In this document: one piece after another, positions 24,568-33,620 of the stretch | How the letters are laid out: every line of letters starts with the position of its first letter | How positions within the stretch are numbered: the stretch's first letter is position 1 | From: Methanoculleus methanifontis | GTDB lineage: Archaea; Halobacteriota; Methanomicrobia; Methanomicrobiales; Methanoculleaceae | Assembly (NCBI RefSeq): GCF_030464365.1 | Contig: NZ_VCYI01000002.1 | Span: forward strand, 1-64,000 | Direction of reading: 5' to 3' | Length of the DNA: 64,000 nucleotides | Notes under the pieces: generated by a model | The model's input: only the letters and a program-made list of their open reading frames with translations | Databases searched by the model: none | What the model was told of the DNA's origin: nothing | Program-made: the position numbers and the translations under genes

Positions 24568-25526
24568 CACGCTCCTCCCCCGGGCAGGCGGGCGGGACGG
24601 ATCCGGTACTCCCCCGGCTCGGGGATGTAGCGGAGCGGGACGATCTGCGGGGTCTCCGACCGGACACTCGGGAGACCCGTTCCGGCGGCGTCCCCGATGG
24701 CCCGCGGGGTTCCCCAGATCGCCGTTGAGCCGACCGAGACGTTCCACCACTCAAAATCCGTCCCCTCGATGTAGTAGTAATGCTTCCCCTCGTGCTCGAA
24801 GTATTTCGGCGTGTACTTCGCGTAGCAGGGATTAAACTCGTTCATCCGGATGCCGAGGGCCATGTGATCCGAGTATCGGAGCAGCACCGTATCATAGCCG
24901 AGGGCGTCGAGGAGCCCCGTCATCAGGATTGCCGCATCCTCGCAGTCCCCCCTCCCGTCGACGAGCATCTCGGCGGGGTATTTCGGATACTCGACACCGC
25001 CCGCCCGGTACATGGCGTGACGGGGGAGGGCGCCCTCGGTGTAGGAGGTCGCGTTGTCGTCCTTATCGTAGGGGATCTGCTGGACGAAGAAGACGAGGTC
25101 CATCAGCCGGAAGTACTCCTCGTCCGGGTTGGCGGCCGGGGGCGCGATCCGGCGGGCGAGGTCCTCGAGAACCGGCCGGTCGGCATCCGCGAGCGCATAC
25201 CTCCCCCAGGTGTTGTAGTCGGTGATCCGCGGTGTCTCCCGGTGCTCACGGAAGAGCGCCTCCGGGACGGTGACCTGCGTCGTCTGGACGCCGCCGTCGA
25301 TCGCCGTCCAGCGGAAGTTCCGGGTATAGACCTCGCCGTCGTCGGGGAACGGCGTCGCCGTCGGTACCGGCGCGGGCGGGACATATGCTGGCGGGTCGCC
25401 GGCCGGCACCAAACCGCGAGACCCAAAGCCGATCGGCTCCCCGAGGAGGGCGGGTTTCACTACGAGGGCGACGACCAGGATCACGACCGCACCCGCAATT
25501 ACCGGGAGAACGTCCTTCCACTCCAT
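24567..25526 (-). CDS. Membrane-anchored transglutaminase-like protein
   Basis: A 319-residue protein with an N-terminal membrane helix (about 8-28) and a Pro-rich linker. A transglutaminase-like cysteine protease fold follows, in which the triad appears as Cys in 'DGRGDCEDAAILMTGLL', His in 'YSDHMALGI' and Asp in 'IEGTDFEWWNVS'. In archaea such domains are thought to hydrolyse or cross-link peptides at the surface; the substrate is unknown. It lies first in a two-gene unit, with the single-pass membrane protein translated from the overlapping TGATG. Confidence 0.85.
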   Translation of the reverse strand: MEWKDVLPVIAGAVVILVVALVVKPALLGEPIGFGSRGLVPAGDPPAYVPPAPVPTATPFPDDGEVYTRNFRWTAIDGGVQTTQVTVPEALFREHRETPRITDYNTWGRYALADADRPVLEDLARRIAPPAANPDEEYFRLMDLVFFVQQIPYDKDDNATSYTEGALPRHAMYRAGGVEYPKYPAEMLVDGRGDCEDAAILMTGLLDALGYDTVLLRYSDHMALGIRMNEFNPCYAKYTPKYFEHEGKHYYYIEGTDFEWWNVSVGSTAIWGTPRAIGDAAGTGLPSVRSETPQIVPLRYIPEPGEYRIRPARLPGGGA

Positions 25527-25681
25527 GCCTGAACCAACAACGGCCTCCGGTAGAGATGTTTGCTATCTACCGTTAAAAAATTGTTAATGGTTGTGTTCAG
25601 GAGGCGGATCATTCCGAAAAGGGTTAATATGCGGATGAAACGGAAAAGGAGGGCGGAGTCTTCCTGCCGTCTGGCCGGTCG

Positions 25682-25873
25682 TCACCTGTCCGGGTCTTCG
25701 TCGCAGACCTCAAACGCCGGGGAGCAGATGACGGTCCCCCCGGCACCAGCGGCCCCGGGCCGGAGTTCGAGGGGCATGAACGCCTCGTCCGGAACCGGGA
25801 AGGGTGCCTCGAAGCCCTTCGCGCGTGCCGGAGAGAACCCGAACCGGGGGTAGTAGTCGGGATGCCCGGCGAC
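25682..25873 (-). pseudogene. Truncated GNAT acetyltransferase remnant (C-terminal quarter)
   Basis: The frame reads 'GHPDYYPRFGFSPARAKGF' followed by 'FPVPDEAFMPLELRPGA'. This is the conserved C-terminal end of YhbS-like GNAT acetyltransferases. The acetyl-CoA binding core that should precede it is missing: just upstream in this orientation lies the end of the glycogen phosphorylase gene. The remnant is therefore 5'-truncated and cannot be active. It probably marks a past deletion next to glgP. Confidence 0.75.
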
Positions 25874-25923
25874 CCCTTCGAACCTGCCGGAACCGACCGG
25901 GGGAGGGGGGCTCCGGTTCCGCA

Positions 25924-28149
25924 TCATCTCATCCTGGGCGGGGGCGCCGGAGGGCAGACCCCCTCAAGCCCGGCCAGCTGCTTCCCCGGTTCGGCCGCAT
26001 ACCTGCAGATGGAAGGGTAGTACCGGGTGATGTACTCCTTGAGCATCCGGAGAGAGCAGTACTGCGGAGCGATGCTCTTCATCGACTCCCGCATCATCCG
26101 GACCCACTTCTGAGGAACGTCGTTCATCGTCCGCGAGTAGTAGAGCGGCGCAACCTCATTCTCGATGAGGTCGTAAAGCGTCTCCGCGTCCGGCTGGCTA
26201 CCTTCCGCAGAGGGGCCGTGCCCCTCAAATCCCCAGCCGTTCCTGCCGTTGTAACCCTCGACCCACCAGCCGTCCAGAACCGAGAGGTTCAGCACCCCGT
26301 TCATCCCCGCCTTCATGCCGCTCGTGCCGCTCGCCTCCATGAGCGGGATGGGGGTGTTCATCCAGACGTCGACGCCGTGAACCAGGTAGCGCGCAATCTG
26401 TTCGCCGTAGTCCTCGACGAACGCGATCCGGCCTCCGAACTGCGGATCCCGCGCGTATTGGTAGATCCTTTGCAGGATCCGCTTGCCCTGCTCGTCGGCC
26501 GGATGAGCCTTCCCGGCAAAGATGAACTGCACCGGCCTCCAGCGGTTGTTCACGATCCGATCGAGCCGGTCGAGATCCTCGAAGATGAGATCCGCCCGCT
26601 TATACTCGGCGAACCGGCGGGCGAACCCGATCGTCAGTGCCGAGGTGTCGAGCATGAGCCCTTCGGCCGCGAGGTTTGCAGGCTCATCCCGGTGCCTTGC
26701 CCATTTGCTGCGTTTCCGGTCCCGGATCCGGGCAAAGAGTTTCATCTTCAGCCACTGGTGCTCGCGCCAGAGTTCTTCGTCCGGGATCTCTTCGACAACC
26801 TCCCAGATGATGGGGTTATCGTAATCCTCCCGCCAGTTCGGATAGACCGGGTCCATGTACCGGTCGATGAGTGCCTCGATCCGGTGGTTCAGCCATGTCG
26901 GCACGTGGACGCCGTTCGTGACGGCGTCGATCGGCACCTCCTCGGGAGGGAGGTCGGGCCAGAGCGGCCGCCACATATCCCGGGCGACCTCGCCGTGCCG
27001 CCGGGATACGCCGTTGTGGAACCGGCTCATCCTGAGCGCAAAGGCGGTCATGTTGAACCCAGCGCCCGGGTTGTGGGGATCGTCGCCGAGCGCCATGAAC
27101 TCGTCCCAGGTCAGATCGAGCGACGCGCAGTAACTCCGGAAGTACTTCGCCATCAGGTCCTCGGGGAAGACGTCGTGGGCGGCCGGGACAGGGGTGTGGG
27201 TGGTGAAGACCGAGGTGCCGCGGACCTGCTCGCGCGCTTCATTGGGGGGCATCCCGGCCACGAGCCGCTCGCGGAGCCTCTCAAGAAGGGCAAACGCAGA
27301 ATGCCCTTCGTTTAAGTGCATTGACGAGTATTCCACGCCGAGGGTATGGAGAACCTTCCTCCCGCCGATCCCGAGCACCAGTTCCTGCCGGAGCCGGCAC
27401 TCGAGCTCTTTTAAGTAAAGGCGGTGAGAGATGCTCCGGTTCTCGGGAAGGTTCTTGTCGATATGGGTATCGAGGAGGTAGAGGGGAACCCGTCCCACCT
27501 GCACCTTCCAGACCGCGACGTAGATCGGCGGCTCGATCAGGGGAACCTGCACCACGAGCTGCTTCCCGTCGTCGCCGAGCACCCGGAGAACCGGGGCGGC
27601 GTCGCGGTCCAGGATCTCCGCGACGTTCTTCTGCCACCCGTTCCCCTCGATGTGCTGGTGGAGATAGCCTTCGGCGTACATGAACCCGACGGCGACCGTC
27701 GGCACGCCGAGATCACTCGACGCCTTGACGTGGTCGCCCGCGAGGATGCCGAGTCCTCCCGCGTATAACGGGAGCGAATGGTGCAGCCCGAACTCACTCG
27801 AGAGGTAGGCGATCGTCAGTGGCGTCCGTCCGGGATAGTGCTGCGCAAACCAGCTCGTCCCCGGCGTCATGTACTCCCCGAATCGGTGCATGATGATGTC
27901 GTAGCGGCGCAGGTACTCCGGGTTCGCCGCCGCCCGCTCGAAGAACTTCGGCGGGGTATCGAGGAGCATCCTGACCGGGTTGTGGCGGCTCATCTTCCAC
28001 TCCGCCCGGTTCAGCATCTTGAAGAGTACGCTCGCCGAGGAGTGCCAGCTCCACCAGAGATTGTACGCGAGGTCGACCAGCCCGAAGATCCGCTCAGGAA
28101 CGTGGGCGAACCGGTCGTAGGGTATCTCCGTCTTCATCGCGACGGGCAT
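25924..28149 (-). CDS. glgP: Alpha-glucan (glycogen) phosphorylase, GT35
   Basis: A 741-residue short-type phosphorylase that releases glucose-1-phosphate from glycogen or maltodextrin with pyridoxal phosphate as cofactor. Visible are the N-terminal 'NLWWSWHSSASVLF', the glucan-site loop 'LSSEFGLHHSLPLYAGGLG', and 'LNEGHSAFALLERLRE'. The PLP-lysine region is 'ASGTSGMKAGMNGVLNLSV'. The ATG at 28149 is preferred over an upstream GTG (28161) because the GGTGG ribosome site lies eight bases before it. Many methanogens store glycogen, and the ROK kinase and GAPDH in this window would serve the same sugar pool. The C-terminus abuts a GNAT remnant. Confidence 0.93.
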   Translation of the reverse strand: MPVAMKTEIPYDRFAHVPERIFGLVDLAYNLWWSWHSSASVLFKMLNRAEWKMSRHNPVRMLLDTPPKFFERAAANPEYLRRYDIIMHRFGEYMTPGTSWFAQHYPGRTPLTIAYLSSEFGLHHSLPLYAGGLGILAGDHVKASSDLGVPTVAVGFMYAEGYLHQHIEGNGWQKNVAEILDRDAAPVLRVLGDDGKQLVVQVPLIEPPIYVAVWKVQVGRVPLYLLDTHIDKNLPENRSISHRLYLKELECRLRQELVLGIGGRKVLHTLGVEYSSMHLNEGHSAFALLERLRERLVAGMPPNEAREQVRGTSVFTTHTPVPAAHDVFPEDLMAKYFRSYCASLDLTWDEFMALGDDPHNPGAGFNMTAFALRMSRFHNGVSRRHGEVARDMWRPLWPDLPPEEVPIDAVTNGVHVPTWLNHRIEALIDRYMDPVYPNWREDYDNPIIWEVVEEIPDEELWREHQWLKMKLFARIRDRKRSKWARHRDEPANLAAEGLMLDTSALTIGFARRFAEYKRADLIFEDLDRLDRIVNNRWRPVQFIFAGKAHPADEQGKRILQRIYQYARDPQFGGRIAFVEDYGEQIARYLVHGVDVWMNTPIPLMEASGTSGMKAGMNGVLNLSVLDGWWVEGYNGRNGWGFEGHGPSAEGSQPDAETLYDLIENEVAPLYYSRTMNDVPQKWVRMMRESMKSIAPQYCSLRMLKEYITRYYPSICRYAAEPGKQLAGLEGVCPPAPPPRMR

Positions 28150-28206
28150 TACCCGCTCCACCTGATAAGTGCTTCTGTCACGGGGGAGAGTGAGGCGGGA
28201 ACCGGC

Positions 28207-28485
28207 TCATCGCCGCTCTTCGCGCTCCAGGAACTCCCGGATCTTTTTCTCCTCCCAGTCCCGGCCGAAGATCCGGCCTTCGACGTAGACGCCGAACCCA
28301 TGGAGCACCACGCCAATCCCCCAGAAGAACGTCACCCAGTAGAACCAGAGTGAGTCGGGGCTGAAGAGCATGTTGATCCCGAAGAGGATGAGATTGACGG
28401 CGATATAAAGCACAAGGTGCTCGTAGAAATCCCGGATCTTCTTGACCCGTCTCCTCGCGCGTGCATACCGATCCTGCTCGTCCAT
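28207..28485 (-). CDS. 2TM-domain small membrane protein
   Basis: A 92-residue protein with a basic N-terminus ('RARRRVKKIRDFYEHL') and two membrane helices ('LVLYIAVNLILFGINML' and 'FYWVTFFWGIGVVLHGF') joined by a short loop. The C-terminus is amphipathic and charged ('GRDWEEKKIREFLEREE'). This is the pattern of the 2TM domain family, whose role is unknown. It lies just upstream of glgP on the same strand, 57 bases away, so shared transcription is possible. Confidence 0.85.
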   Translation of the reverse strand: MDEQDRYARARRRVKKIRDFYEHLVLYIAVNLILFGINMLFSPDSLWFYWVTFFWGIGVVLHGFGVYVEGRIFGRDWEEKKIREFLEREERR

Positions 28486-28712
28486 GGGATTCCATGGACA
28501 GACCAGGACACTTATACCTGACCATGCCCCGGTGCAGCAGGAGGCGTAGGAGAGCGGGTAAGACGGCCTCTCACGATCGCCCCGGGAGAACGGGGAGACT
28601 ATAATGGATATTTTTGCAGATACTCTCTGGCGCCAGCAAAACAGAATGAGAAGGTATTATATGCGCCATTTGCCGATGTTCCTGCAAGAAGACCCGAAGG
28701 AGGGTGACTCAC

Positions 28713-29438
28713 ATGCGGCAGATGATCGAGGCAACCGAACTCACGAAGAACTACGGCAGCGTCACCGCCGTGAACAGGGTATCGTTCTCTGTCGCGGAGG
28801 GGGAACTCTTCGGCCTGCTCGGGCCGAACGGTTCGGGGAAGACGACGATGATCCGGATGCTGACCGGGCAGATCCCCCCGACAACGGGATCGGCCCGGGT
28901 GATGGGGCTCGATCCAGCGAAGGATCCCATCGGGGTCCGGGGGCTTGTCGGGATCATCCCCGAGCAGGAGACGCCGCCAAGTTTCCTCACCGCGGAGGAG
29001 TACCTCCACTTCGTGGCCAGCATCCGAAACCTCGACTCGGTAGACGAACGGTGCGACCGCTGGTTCGACCTGCTGGAGTTTGGCGACAAGCGGGACGTCC
29101 TCTGTAAGGACCTCTCGCGGGGCACCCGGCAGAAACTGATGTTTGCGCAGGCGTTCCTCCACGAACCAGAGCTCGCCCTCATCGACGAACCGCTCATAAA
29201 CCTGGACCCCGTCATGCAACGGACGGTCAAAGACTTCCTCAAGGGTTACGTCCAGGGCGGCGGAACCGTCTTCCTCTCCACCCACATCCTCGAGATCGCC
29301 GAGGAGATATGCGACCGCATCGGGATCATTCACAACGGCAGGCTCCTCCACTCCGGCCCGGTCGGAGACCTCGTCGGATCGGGCCGGCACCTCGAGTCTT
29401 TCTTCCTCGACCTGGTGCGGGGTGACGCCGGTGCCTGA
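28713..29438 (+). CDS. ABC transporter ATP-binding protein
   Basis: A 241-residue ATPase of the drug/antibiotic exporter type. It has Walker A 'GPNGSGKTT', the signature 'LSRGTRQKLMFAQAF' (a variant of LSGGQ), Walker B 'LALIDEP' and the switch His in 'STHILEIAEE'. A ribosome site GGAGGGTGA fixes the start at this ATG rather than at the in-frame GTG at 28704, which lies inside that site. A TATA-like GTATTATATG is near 28652. The permease gene follows with an eight-base overlap, so the two form one exporter. Confidence 0.92.
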   Translation: MRQMIEATELTKNYGSVTAVNRVSFSVAEGELFGLLGPNGSGKTTMIRMLTGQIPPTTGSARVMGLDPAKDPIGVRGLVGIIPEQETPPSFLTAEEYLHFVASIRNLDSVDERCDRWFDLLEFGDKRDVLCKDLSRGTRQKLMFAQAFLHEPELALIDEPLINLDPVMQRTVKDFLKGYVQGGGTVFLSTHILEIAEEICDRIGIIHNGRLLHSGPVGDLVGSGRHLESFFLDLVRGDAGA

Positions 29439-30837
29439 CCTCTTCTGCGCGATGATGAAGGAAGAATGGCGGATGCACTCGACGATCTTCGGGAGCCTCG
29501 GGTTCGCGCTCTTCCCGGCGGTCATCGGGGTCTTCGCCCTTCTCGGGTCGCTCACCCTCCCGCTCTTTGCAGACGTCTTCCCCTACGACGTGGTCGCGCT
29601 CTTTGCGCACGCGCTCTTCCTCCTCATGGGCGTGATGGTGGGATCGTTCGGCCTCATGGGCCGCGAGTTCATGAACCGGCGGTTCGGGCAGGCGAGCCTG
29701 ATCGCCTACGCTTCCCGGAGCCTCCCGGTCTCGGAACGGCGGATATTCGCCGCGTTTCTCGCGAAAGATACCGTCTACTACATCCTGCTCTACGTCCTCC
29801 CCTTCGCGGCCGGGTTTGCCGTGGCGACGCCGTTCATCGGCCTCGATCCGGGTCTGGGACTCCTCGCGTTCGTCTCGCTCGCGCTCGCCTTCCTCCTCGG
29901 CCTCTCCGCCGTCTGCTTCCTCTCGACCCTCTACGCACGCTCTGTCGCGCTCCTCGCCGGAACGGCGGCGGTGCTTGCGATAGCGGCGCTTGCGGCGTTC
30001 CGCCTCGGGACGATCACCGTCTCCGCCGTCCTCCCCCCGTACGCCTTCTTCCTCGACCCCGCGGTGGAACCGCTCGCGCTCTCACTCCTCCTCATCCTTG
30101 TCCCGGCGGCCGCCTCGGTGCTCTTCGTCACCGTCGACTACCCGGACCGGACGAAGCGGTTTAAGAACAGCCTCGATCCCCTCGCGGAGAGAGTCGGCAC
30201 CCTCGGGGGCGCCCACTTCATCGCGAAGGACGCTCTCGACCTCCTCCGGAGCGAAGGCGGTGCTGGGAAGGTGATCTTCTCGTTCCTCCTCCCCCTGGGT
30301 CTCGTCTGGGCCTGCCTCCAGATTCTGATCCGGTTCATCCCGGGAATCGACCCGCTGGTGGTCTTTGCGGTTCTGCTCGGGGTGATATCGGCCACCATCT
30401 ACAACTGGCTGACCGAGTTCGACTCCTTCACCTCCTACACCTTCCTGCCGGTGGAGGTCTCTGAGGTGATCGACGCGAAACTGAAGAGCTACGCCATCGC
30501 AAACCTCCTCCCGCTCGGCGTGCTTGTGCTCGCGGCGGCGACCTCCGGCGGGGTGGGGACGTTCCTCCCGGCACTTGCCGCGTTCGCCTCGGTCTCGGCC
30601 TACACCCTCGCGGTGACGGTCTACCTCACGGGGCTCCACCCGAACGTGATGCTCTATCACGCCTGGGTCTTTCTCCGCTACCTCCTCGCGATAAGCCCGG
30701 CGTTGCTGCTTCTCATCTTCGTCTCGATCGTCAACCCGGGATACGCGTTCGTAAGCCTCCTCCTCGTCGTGCCGGCGGCGCTCCTCCTCGCCCGCGGGCG
30801 GACGCGGTGGCAGGCGTGGGAGATGCCGGGGTACTGA
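29431..30837 (+). CDS. ABC transporter permease, multi-spanning
   Basis: A 468-residue integral membrane protein with roughly 10-12 hydrophobic helices and no ATPase motifs. It is the membrane partner of the preceding ATPase. The GTG at 29431 is preferred to the one at 29422 because the site GGGTGA sits five bases ahead of it and overlaps the end of the ATPase gene. There is a long cytosolic loop near residues 225-270 ('KRFKNSLDPLAERVGTLGG'). Substrate is unknown. Confidence 0.87.
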   Translation: MPDLFCAMMKEEWRMHSTIFGSLGFALFPAVIGVFALLGSLTLPLFADVFPYDVVALFAHALFLLMGVMVGSFGLMGREFMNRRFGQASLIAYASRSLPVSERRIFAAFLAKDTVYYILLYVLPFAAGFAVATPFIGLDPGLGLLAFVSLALAFLLGLSAVCFLSTLYARSVALLAGTAAVLAIAALAAFRLGTITVSAVLPPYAFFLDPAVEPLALSLLLILVPAAASVLFVTVDYPDRTKRFKNSLDPLAERVGTLGGAHFIAKDALDLLRSEGGAGKVIFSFLLPLGLVWACLQILIRFIPGIDPLVVFAVLLGVISATIYNWLTEFDSFTSYTFLPVEVSEVIDAKLKSYAIANLLPLGVLVLAAATSGGVGTFLPALAAFASVSAYTLAVTVYLTGLHPNVMLYHAWVFLRYLLAISPALLLLIFVSIVNPGYAFVSLLLVVPAALLLARGRTRWQAWEMPGY

Positions 30838-30867
30838 CGCAACTGGAATTTTTGGGGTGGGAAGAAG

Positions 30868-31088
30868 ATCTCGCGCGAAGACGCGAAGGCGCGAAGAGGG
30901 GGACGTCAACCCATATGCCGGACTTCGCGTTCTTCGCGACTCGAAGCCTACGGCTTCTCACGCTCCCGTCATGTGGACAGTCGCGGCTCGAAGCCCACGG
31001 CTTCTCACGCTCCCGTCATGTGGACAGTCGCGGCTCGCACCTAGCGGTGCTCATGCTCCGTTCCGTTGGAACGTCGCACTTCGCGTGA
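30868..31088. repeat. Composite GCGAAG hairpin element with 47-bp tandem units, copy 3
   Basis: The left part (from 30868) is CTCGCGCGAAGACGCGAAGG and pairs loosely with CTTCGCGTTCTTCGCGA near 30923-30939. Two 47-bp near-identical units follow (starting 30940 and 30987), each with a GAAGCC-YAC-GGCTTC hairpin. A decayed third ends in CACTTCGCGTGAG (to 31088). The gap 30838-31266 holds no gene; a TTTTAAACC element near 31238 is a promoter candidate for the next gene. Confidence 0.75.
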
Positions 31089-31266
31089 GTTAACGGTGGA
31101 GGAGTAGCGGCGAGATCCCTTTTCACGGGAATTTCGCCGTGTCGCGTGAGCGACAGGGTGTGGCAGGGATAATTCCCGGCAATCTGGCCGCCAGCCCGTG
31201 AAGGGTATCTCACTTTCACCCCGCGCGCGGCGCGGCTTTTAAACCTCCGGAGGAGACTCCGGAGTT

Positions 31267-31659
31267 ATGCTAGAGAGAGCAGGCTACCTCCAGAACAGCA
31301 GGTGCGCCGCGACCGACGAATGGGGGAAACCCTGCCGGATCGTCGAGATCGCCCTCGACGGCAGGCGGTTCGGGGCCAGGGTCGGCGAGCTCCGGCAGGC
31401 GCTCGGTGGCCGGCGCCCGGCCCGGGTCGGGCTGCTTCACGACGACTGGGGGCCGGTTCTCGGGGATACGGTCGGCCGCGCGGAGCGGTCACGGACGGGC
31501 AAAGCGGTCGTCTTCAAGCTCGCTACCGGCGAGCGCTACACGGTGCCGGCCGCGGCGCTCCGTGCCGTCCTCGCCCGGGCTGCCGCCTTCGCCCCCGTCT
31601 CGGCAATCCTCCCGGGGGATATCCCGGCCGCCCGGCAGCAGGTTCTCGTCACCGGGTAA
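31267..31659 (+). CDS. Hypothetical protein, 130 residues
   Basis: I recognise no family. The protein has an early Cys pair ('NSRCAATDEWGKPCRIVEI') and a beta-rich body with 'GKAVVFKLATGERYTVPAAAL'. It ends shortly after an Ala-rich helix, with no signal peptide or membrane helix. Composition and codon use match its neighbours. Its last bases overlap the end of the convergent IMPACT-type gene by 11. The ATG is preceded by a duplicated CTCCGGAG motif rather than a normal ribosome site. Confidence 0.6.
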   Translation: MLERAGYLQNSRCAATDEWGKPCRIVEIALDGRRFGARVGELRQALGGRRPARVGLLHDDWGPVLGDTVGRAERSRTGKAVVFKLATGERYTVPAAALRAVLARAAAFAPVSAILPGDIPAARQQVLVTG

Positions 31660-32017
31660 CCCCTGCCTCGCGGATCGCCGCCTCCCCGGCGTCGCGAAAC
31701 GCCCGCCCGACGTTCCCCGGGCCGAGGAGAACGCCCCCGAAGATCCTTGAGACCACCAGCGCGTGGCTCCCGAGGGCGTTCCTGTGGAGCAGGTCGAGGA
31801 GGATCCTTCCCGGCCGGCCGACCTCGCCGTCGTTCTTGAACTCCTCCAGGGTTCCGCACCGGAAGGCGGCGCAGTGGTGGGCGGCCTTCCGGTAGGCCTC
31901 CCGGTGACCGGCGAGAACCCTCGCGACGTCTTCCGAGCCTTCGATTCGGTAAAGATGGGCGTAGAACCGCGACCGCCGGACCTCGATCGCGGCGGTGCCG
32001 AGGGGCTCCGCGGTCAC
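31649..32017 (-). CDS. IMPACT/YigZ N-terminal domain protein (UPF0029)
   Basis: A 122-residue protein holding only the N-terminal domain of the IMPACT/YigZ family: 'EVRRSRFYAHLYRIEG', 'AYRKAAHHCAAFRCG', 'FKNDGEVGRPGRILLDLL' and 'VVSRIFGGVLLGPGNVGRAF'. In eukaryotes IMPACT regulates translation through GCN1; the prokaryotic role is not settled. It starts at a GTG that overlaps the stop of the upstream phosphatase gene (GTGA), so the two are translationally coupled. Confidence 0.85.
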   Translation of the reverse strand: MTAEPLGTAAIEVRRSRFYAHLYRIEGSEDVARVLAGHREAYRKAAHHCAAFRCGTLEEFKNDGEVGRPGRILLDLLHRNALGSHALVVSRIFGGVLLGPGNVGRAFRDAGEAAIREAGVTR

Positions 32018-32523
32018 GCCGCCACCCGACTTCTCGCGTACTCGTCCCAGTGCGCCATAAGGAACCCCCGGAACCCCCGGCCGGGTTTGTAGGGCGGGTA
32101 TATCTTGCGGTAGGCCTCCTCGGCGTCGGCAAACCTCTCCGTCGGCAGGACATCGGTGTAGGCAGCGAGGTAGAGGAGCCCGATCGCCGCCGACCGGGAG
32201 GCGCCGAAACCACAATGAACCAGCACCTGCCGGCCCTCCGAAAGACACCGGTCGATGAAGGCGAGAGCGGCGTCGACGGCATCCTTCGGGACGTCGCCGG
32301 GGTCTCTCACATCGACCAGGTTGAGCATCAGCCGGTTCCCCCGCCGCGCGACCAGGTGCTCGGGGTGATCCGGCGGCACCGTGCCGAGCGGGGAGTAGGT
32401 GACCGCCAGGCAGTGATAGGGGCTCCGGCAGGCGTGCACCACGCACCAGGTCTCGTGGGCCTCCACCGCGACCTCGTAGTCCTCCTGCGTCCCGATATAG
32501 AGGTTCTGGTAGATCTCGATCAT
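32014..32523 (-). CDS. Dual-specificity-type protein phosphatase
   Basis: A 169-residue phosphatase of the DSP/PTP fold with the P-loop HCGFGASRS (CX5R; Cys about 118). The probable general acid is the Asp of 'NLVDVRDPGDVP' upstream. The N-terminal 'IYQNLYIGTQEDYE' is the typical first strand of DSPs. It has no signal peptide and should act in the cytosol on phosphoproteins or other phosphoesters. The IMPACT-type gene follows in an overlapping GTGA, and the ROK kinase gene lies just upstream, so the three form one leftward unit. Confidence 0.88.
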   Translation of the reverse strand: MIEIYQNLYIGTQEDYEVAVEAHETWCVVHACRSPYHCLAVTYSPLGTVPPDHPEHLVARRGNRLMLNLVDVRDPGDVPKDAVDAALAFIDRCLSEGRQVLVHCGFGASRSAAIGLLYLAAYTDVLPTERFADAEEAYRKIYPPYKPGRGFRGFLMAHWDEYARSRVAA

Positions 32524-32532
32524 ATGCCCTCC

Positions 32533-33459
32533 TCACCGCACCTCGAGTGCGTATGCCGCCGCCCCGAGAAGCGGCGCCTGCCCTGCAAGATCGGAGACGA
32601 CGAGCCGGGGAAGGGCGAGGTAGCGGTCGATGAACGGCTCCATCTCCCGGATCACGATATCCCCGTAGTACCGGGCGAGCGGTCCGTCGAAGACGATCAC
32701 CTCGGGGTTGTAGGCGACGATGACGCTTGAGATCCCCCGGCCGTTCATCTCCCCGAGCGCCTCCATGAAGGCAAGGGCGACCGGGTCCTCCGCCCTGGCC
32801 GCCGTAAAGATCCCCCGGGTAGAGGAGGGGTCGAAGGCCACGTGCTGAACGTCGGCAGCCTTCCGCCACGCCGCGAAGAACCCCGGGATGTTCTTTGCGG
32901 AGGCGTAGGCCTCCCAGTGGCCGGCAAACCCGCACCCGCAGATGAGGTTGTAGCTGGTATCGACGGGGATATGCCCGATCTCCCCGGCGTTCCCGTTCAT
33001 CCCGAGGAGAAGGCGGCCGTTCACCACCGCGCCGCCGCCGATGCCGGTCGAGAGGGTGACATAGACGACGTTATCGGAGCCGCGCGCGGCGCCCGCCCAC
33101 CGTTCGCCGAGAACGCCGGCCCGGGCGTCGTTGATCAGGGCGACCGGCAGCCCGAACCGCTCCCGGAGTGGTTCGACGATCTCCACGACCGGGAACGTGA
33201 TGTTCGGGGAGCCGACGACCCACCCGCGGCCGGGGTCCAGCGGACCGGCCGACGCGACGCCGATGGCCGCGGCTTCCCGCCCCTGCGGCAACGCGAGGAG
33301 GGCTTCCACCCGGGCGGCGATCGCGGCGGTGATCACCTCCCCGGACGGCCCGGTAGTCGGCGTCGGGACGGCATCATGGGCGAGCAGGGTCGCGTCCGGG
33401 CCTACCAGGGCGGCGCGGAGGTTGGTTCCGCCGAGGTCAACGGCAATCACGGTCGTCAT
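32533..33459 (-). CDS. ROK-family sugar kinase
   Basis: A 308-residue kinase with the actin-like ATPase motifs 'IAVDLGGTNLRAALV', 'YVTLSTGIGGGAVV' and the ROK signature 'GEIGHIPV' followed by the zinc-like cluster 'CGCGFAGHWEAYAS'. The third Cys of the bacterial cluster is replaced by His, a variant seen in other archaeal members. Glucose is the most likely substrate, ATP the donor, giving glucose-6-phosphate; other hexoses or N-acylmannosamine are possible. The ATG at 33459 was chosen since GGAGG lies about nine bases before it. The earlier Met (33468) would overlap that site. Confidence 0.87.
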   Translation of the reverse strand: MTTVIAVDLGGTNLRAALVGPDATLLAHDAVPTPTTGPSGEVITAAIAARVEALLALPQGREAAAIGVASAGPLDPGRGWVVGSPNITFPVVEIVEPLRERFGLPVALINDARAGVLGERWAGAARGSDNVVYVTLSTGIGGGAVVNGRLLLGMNGNAGEIGHIPVDTSYNLICGCGFAGHWEAYASAKNIPGFFAAWRKAADVQHVAFDPSSTRGIFTAARAEDPVALAFMEALGEMNGRGISSVIVAYNPEVIVFDGPLARYYGDIVIREMEPFIDRYLALPRLVVSDLAGQAPLLGAAAYALEVR

Positions 33460-33603
33460 ATGGGTCATTCCTCCGGGTAGCAGGTGTATCTCTTCTCGGA
33501 TTACGCGAACCACCGGGATAAACCTTGCTTCCGGCCGGGGCGGCGAGTTCGGGAGAGAGACCACGGCCAGGAAAGCAAGGTATATCTACTTCCTGCACCA
33601 AGA

Positions 33604-33619
33604 TTTAGGTATACCTAAA
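33604..33619. promoter_or_regulatory. DtxR/IdeR-type operator upstream of feoA
   Basis: TTTAGGTATACCTAAA is a perfect 16-bp palindrome ending one base before the feoA ATG. It matches the look of DtxR/IdeR/MntR operators (TTAGG...CCTAA). A TATA element (GGTATATC, about 33578-33585) lies some 25 bases upstream, so the palindrome covers the expected transcription start. The DtxR gene at 35587 is the natural ligand protein. Confidence 0.9.
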
Positions 33620-33620
33620 A

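Noticed and set aside
30868-31088. Possible CRISPR array in the tandem repeat region
   Set aside because: Only two full units directly adjacent without unique spacers of constant length, and no cas genes anywhere in the window.
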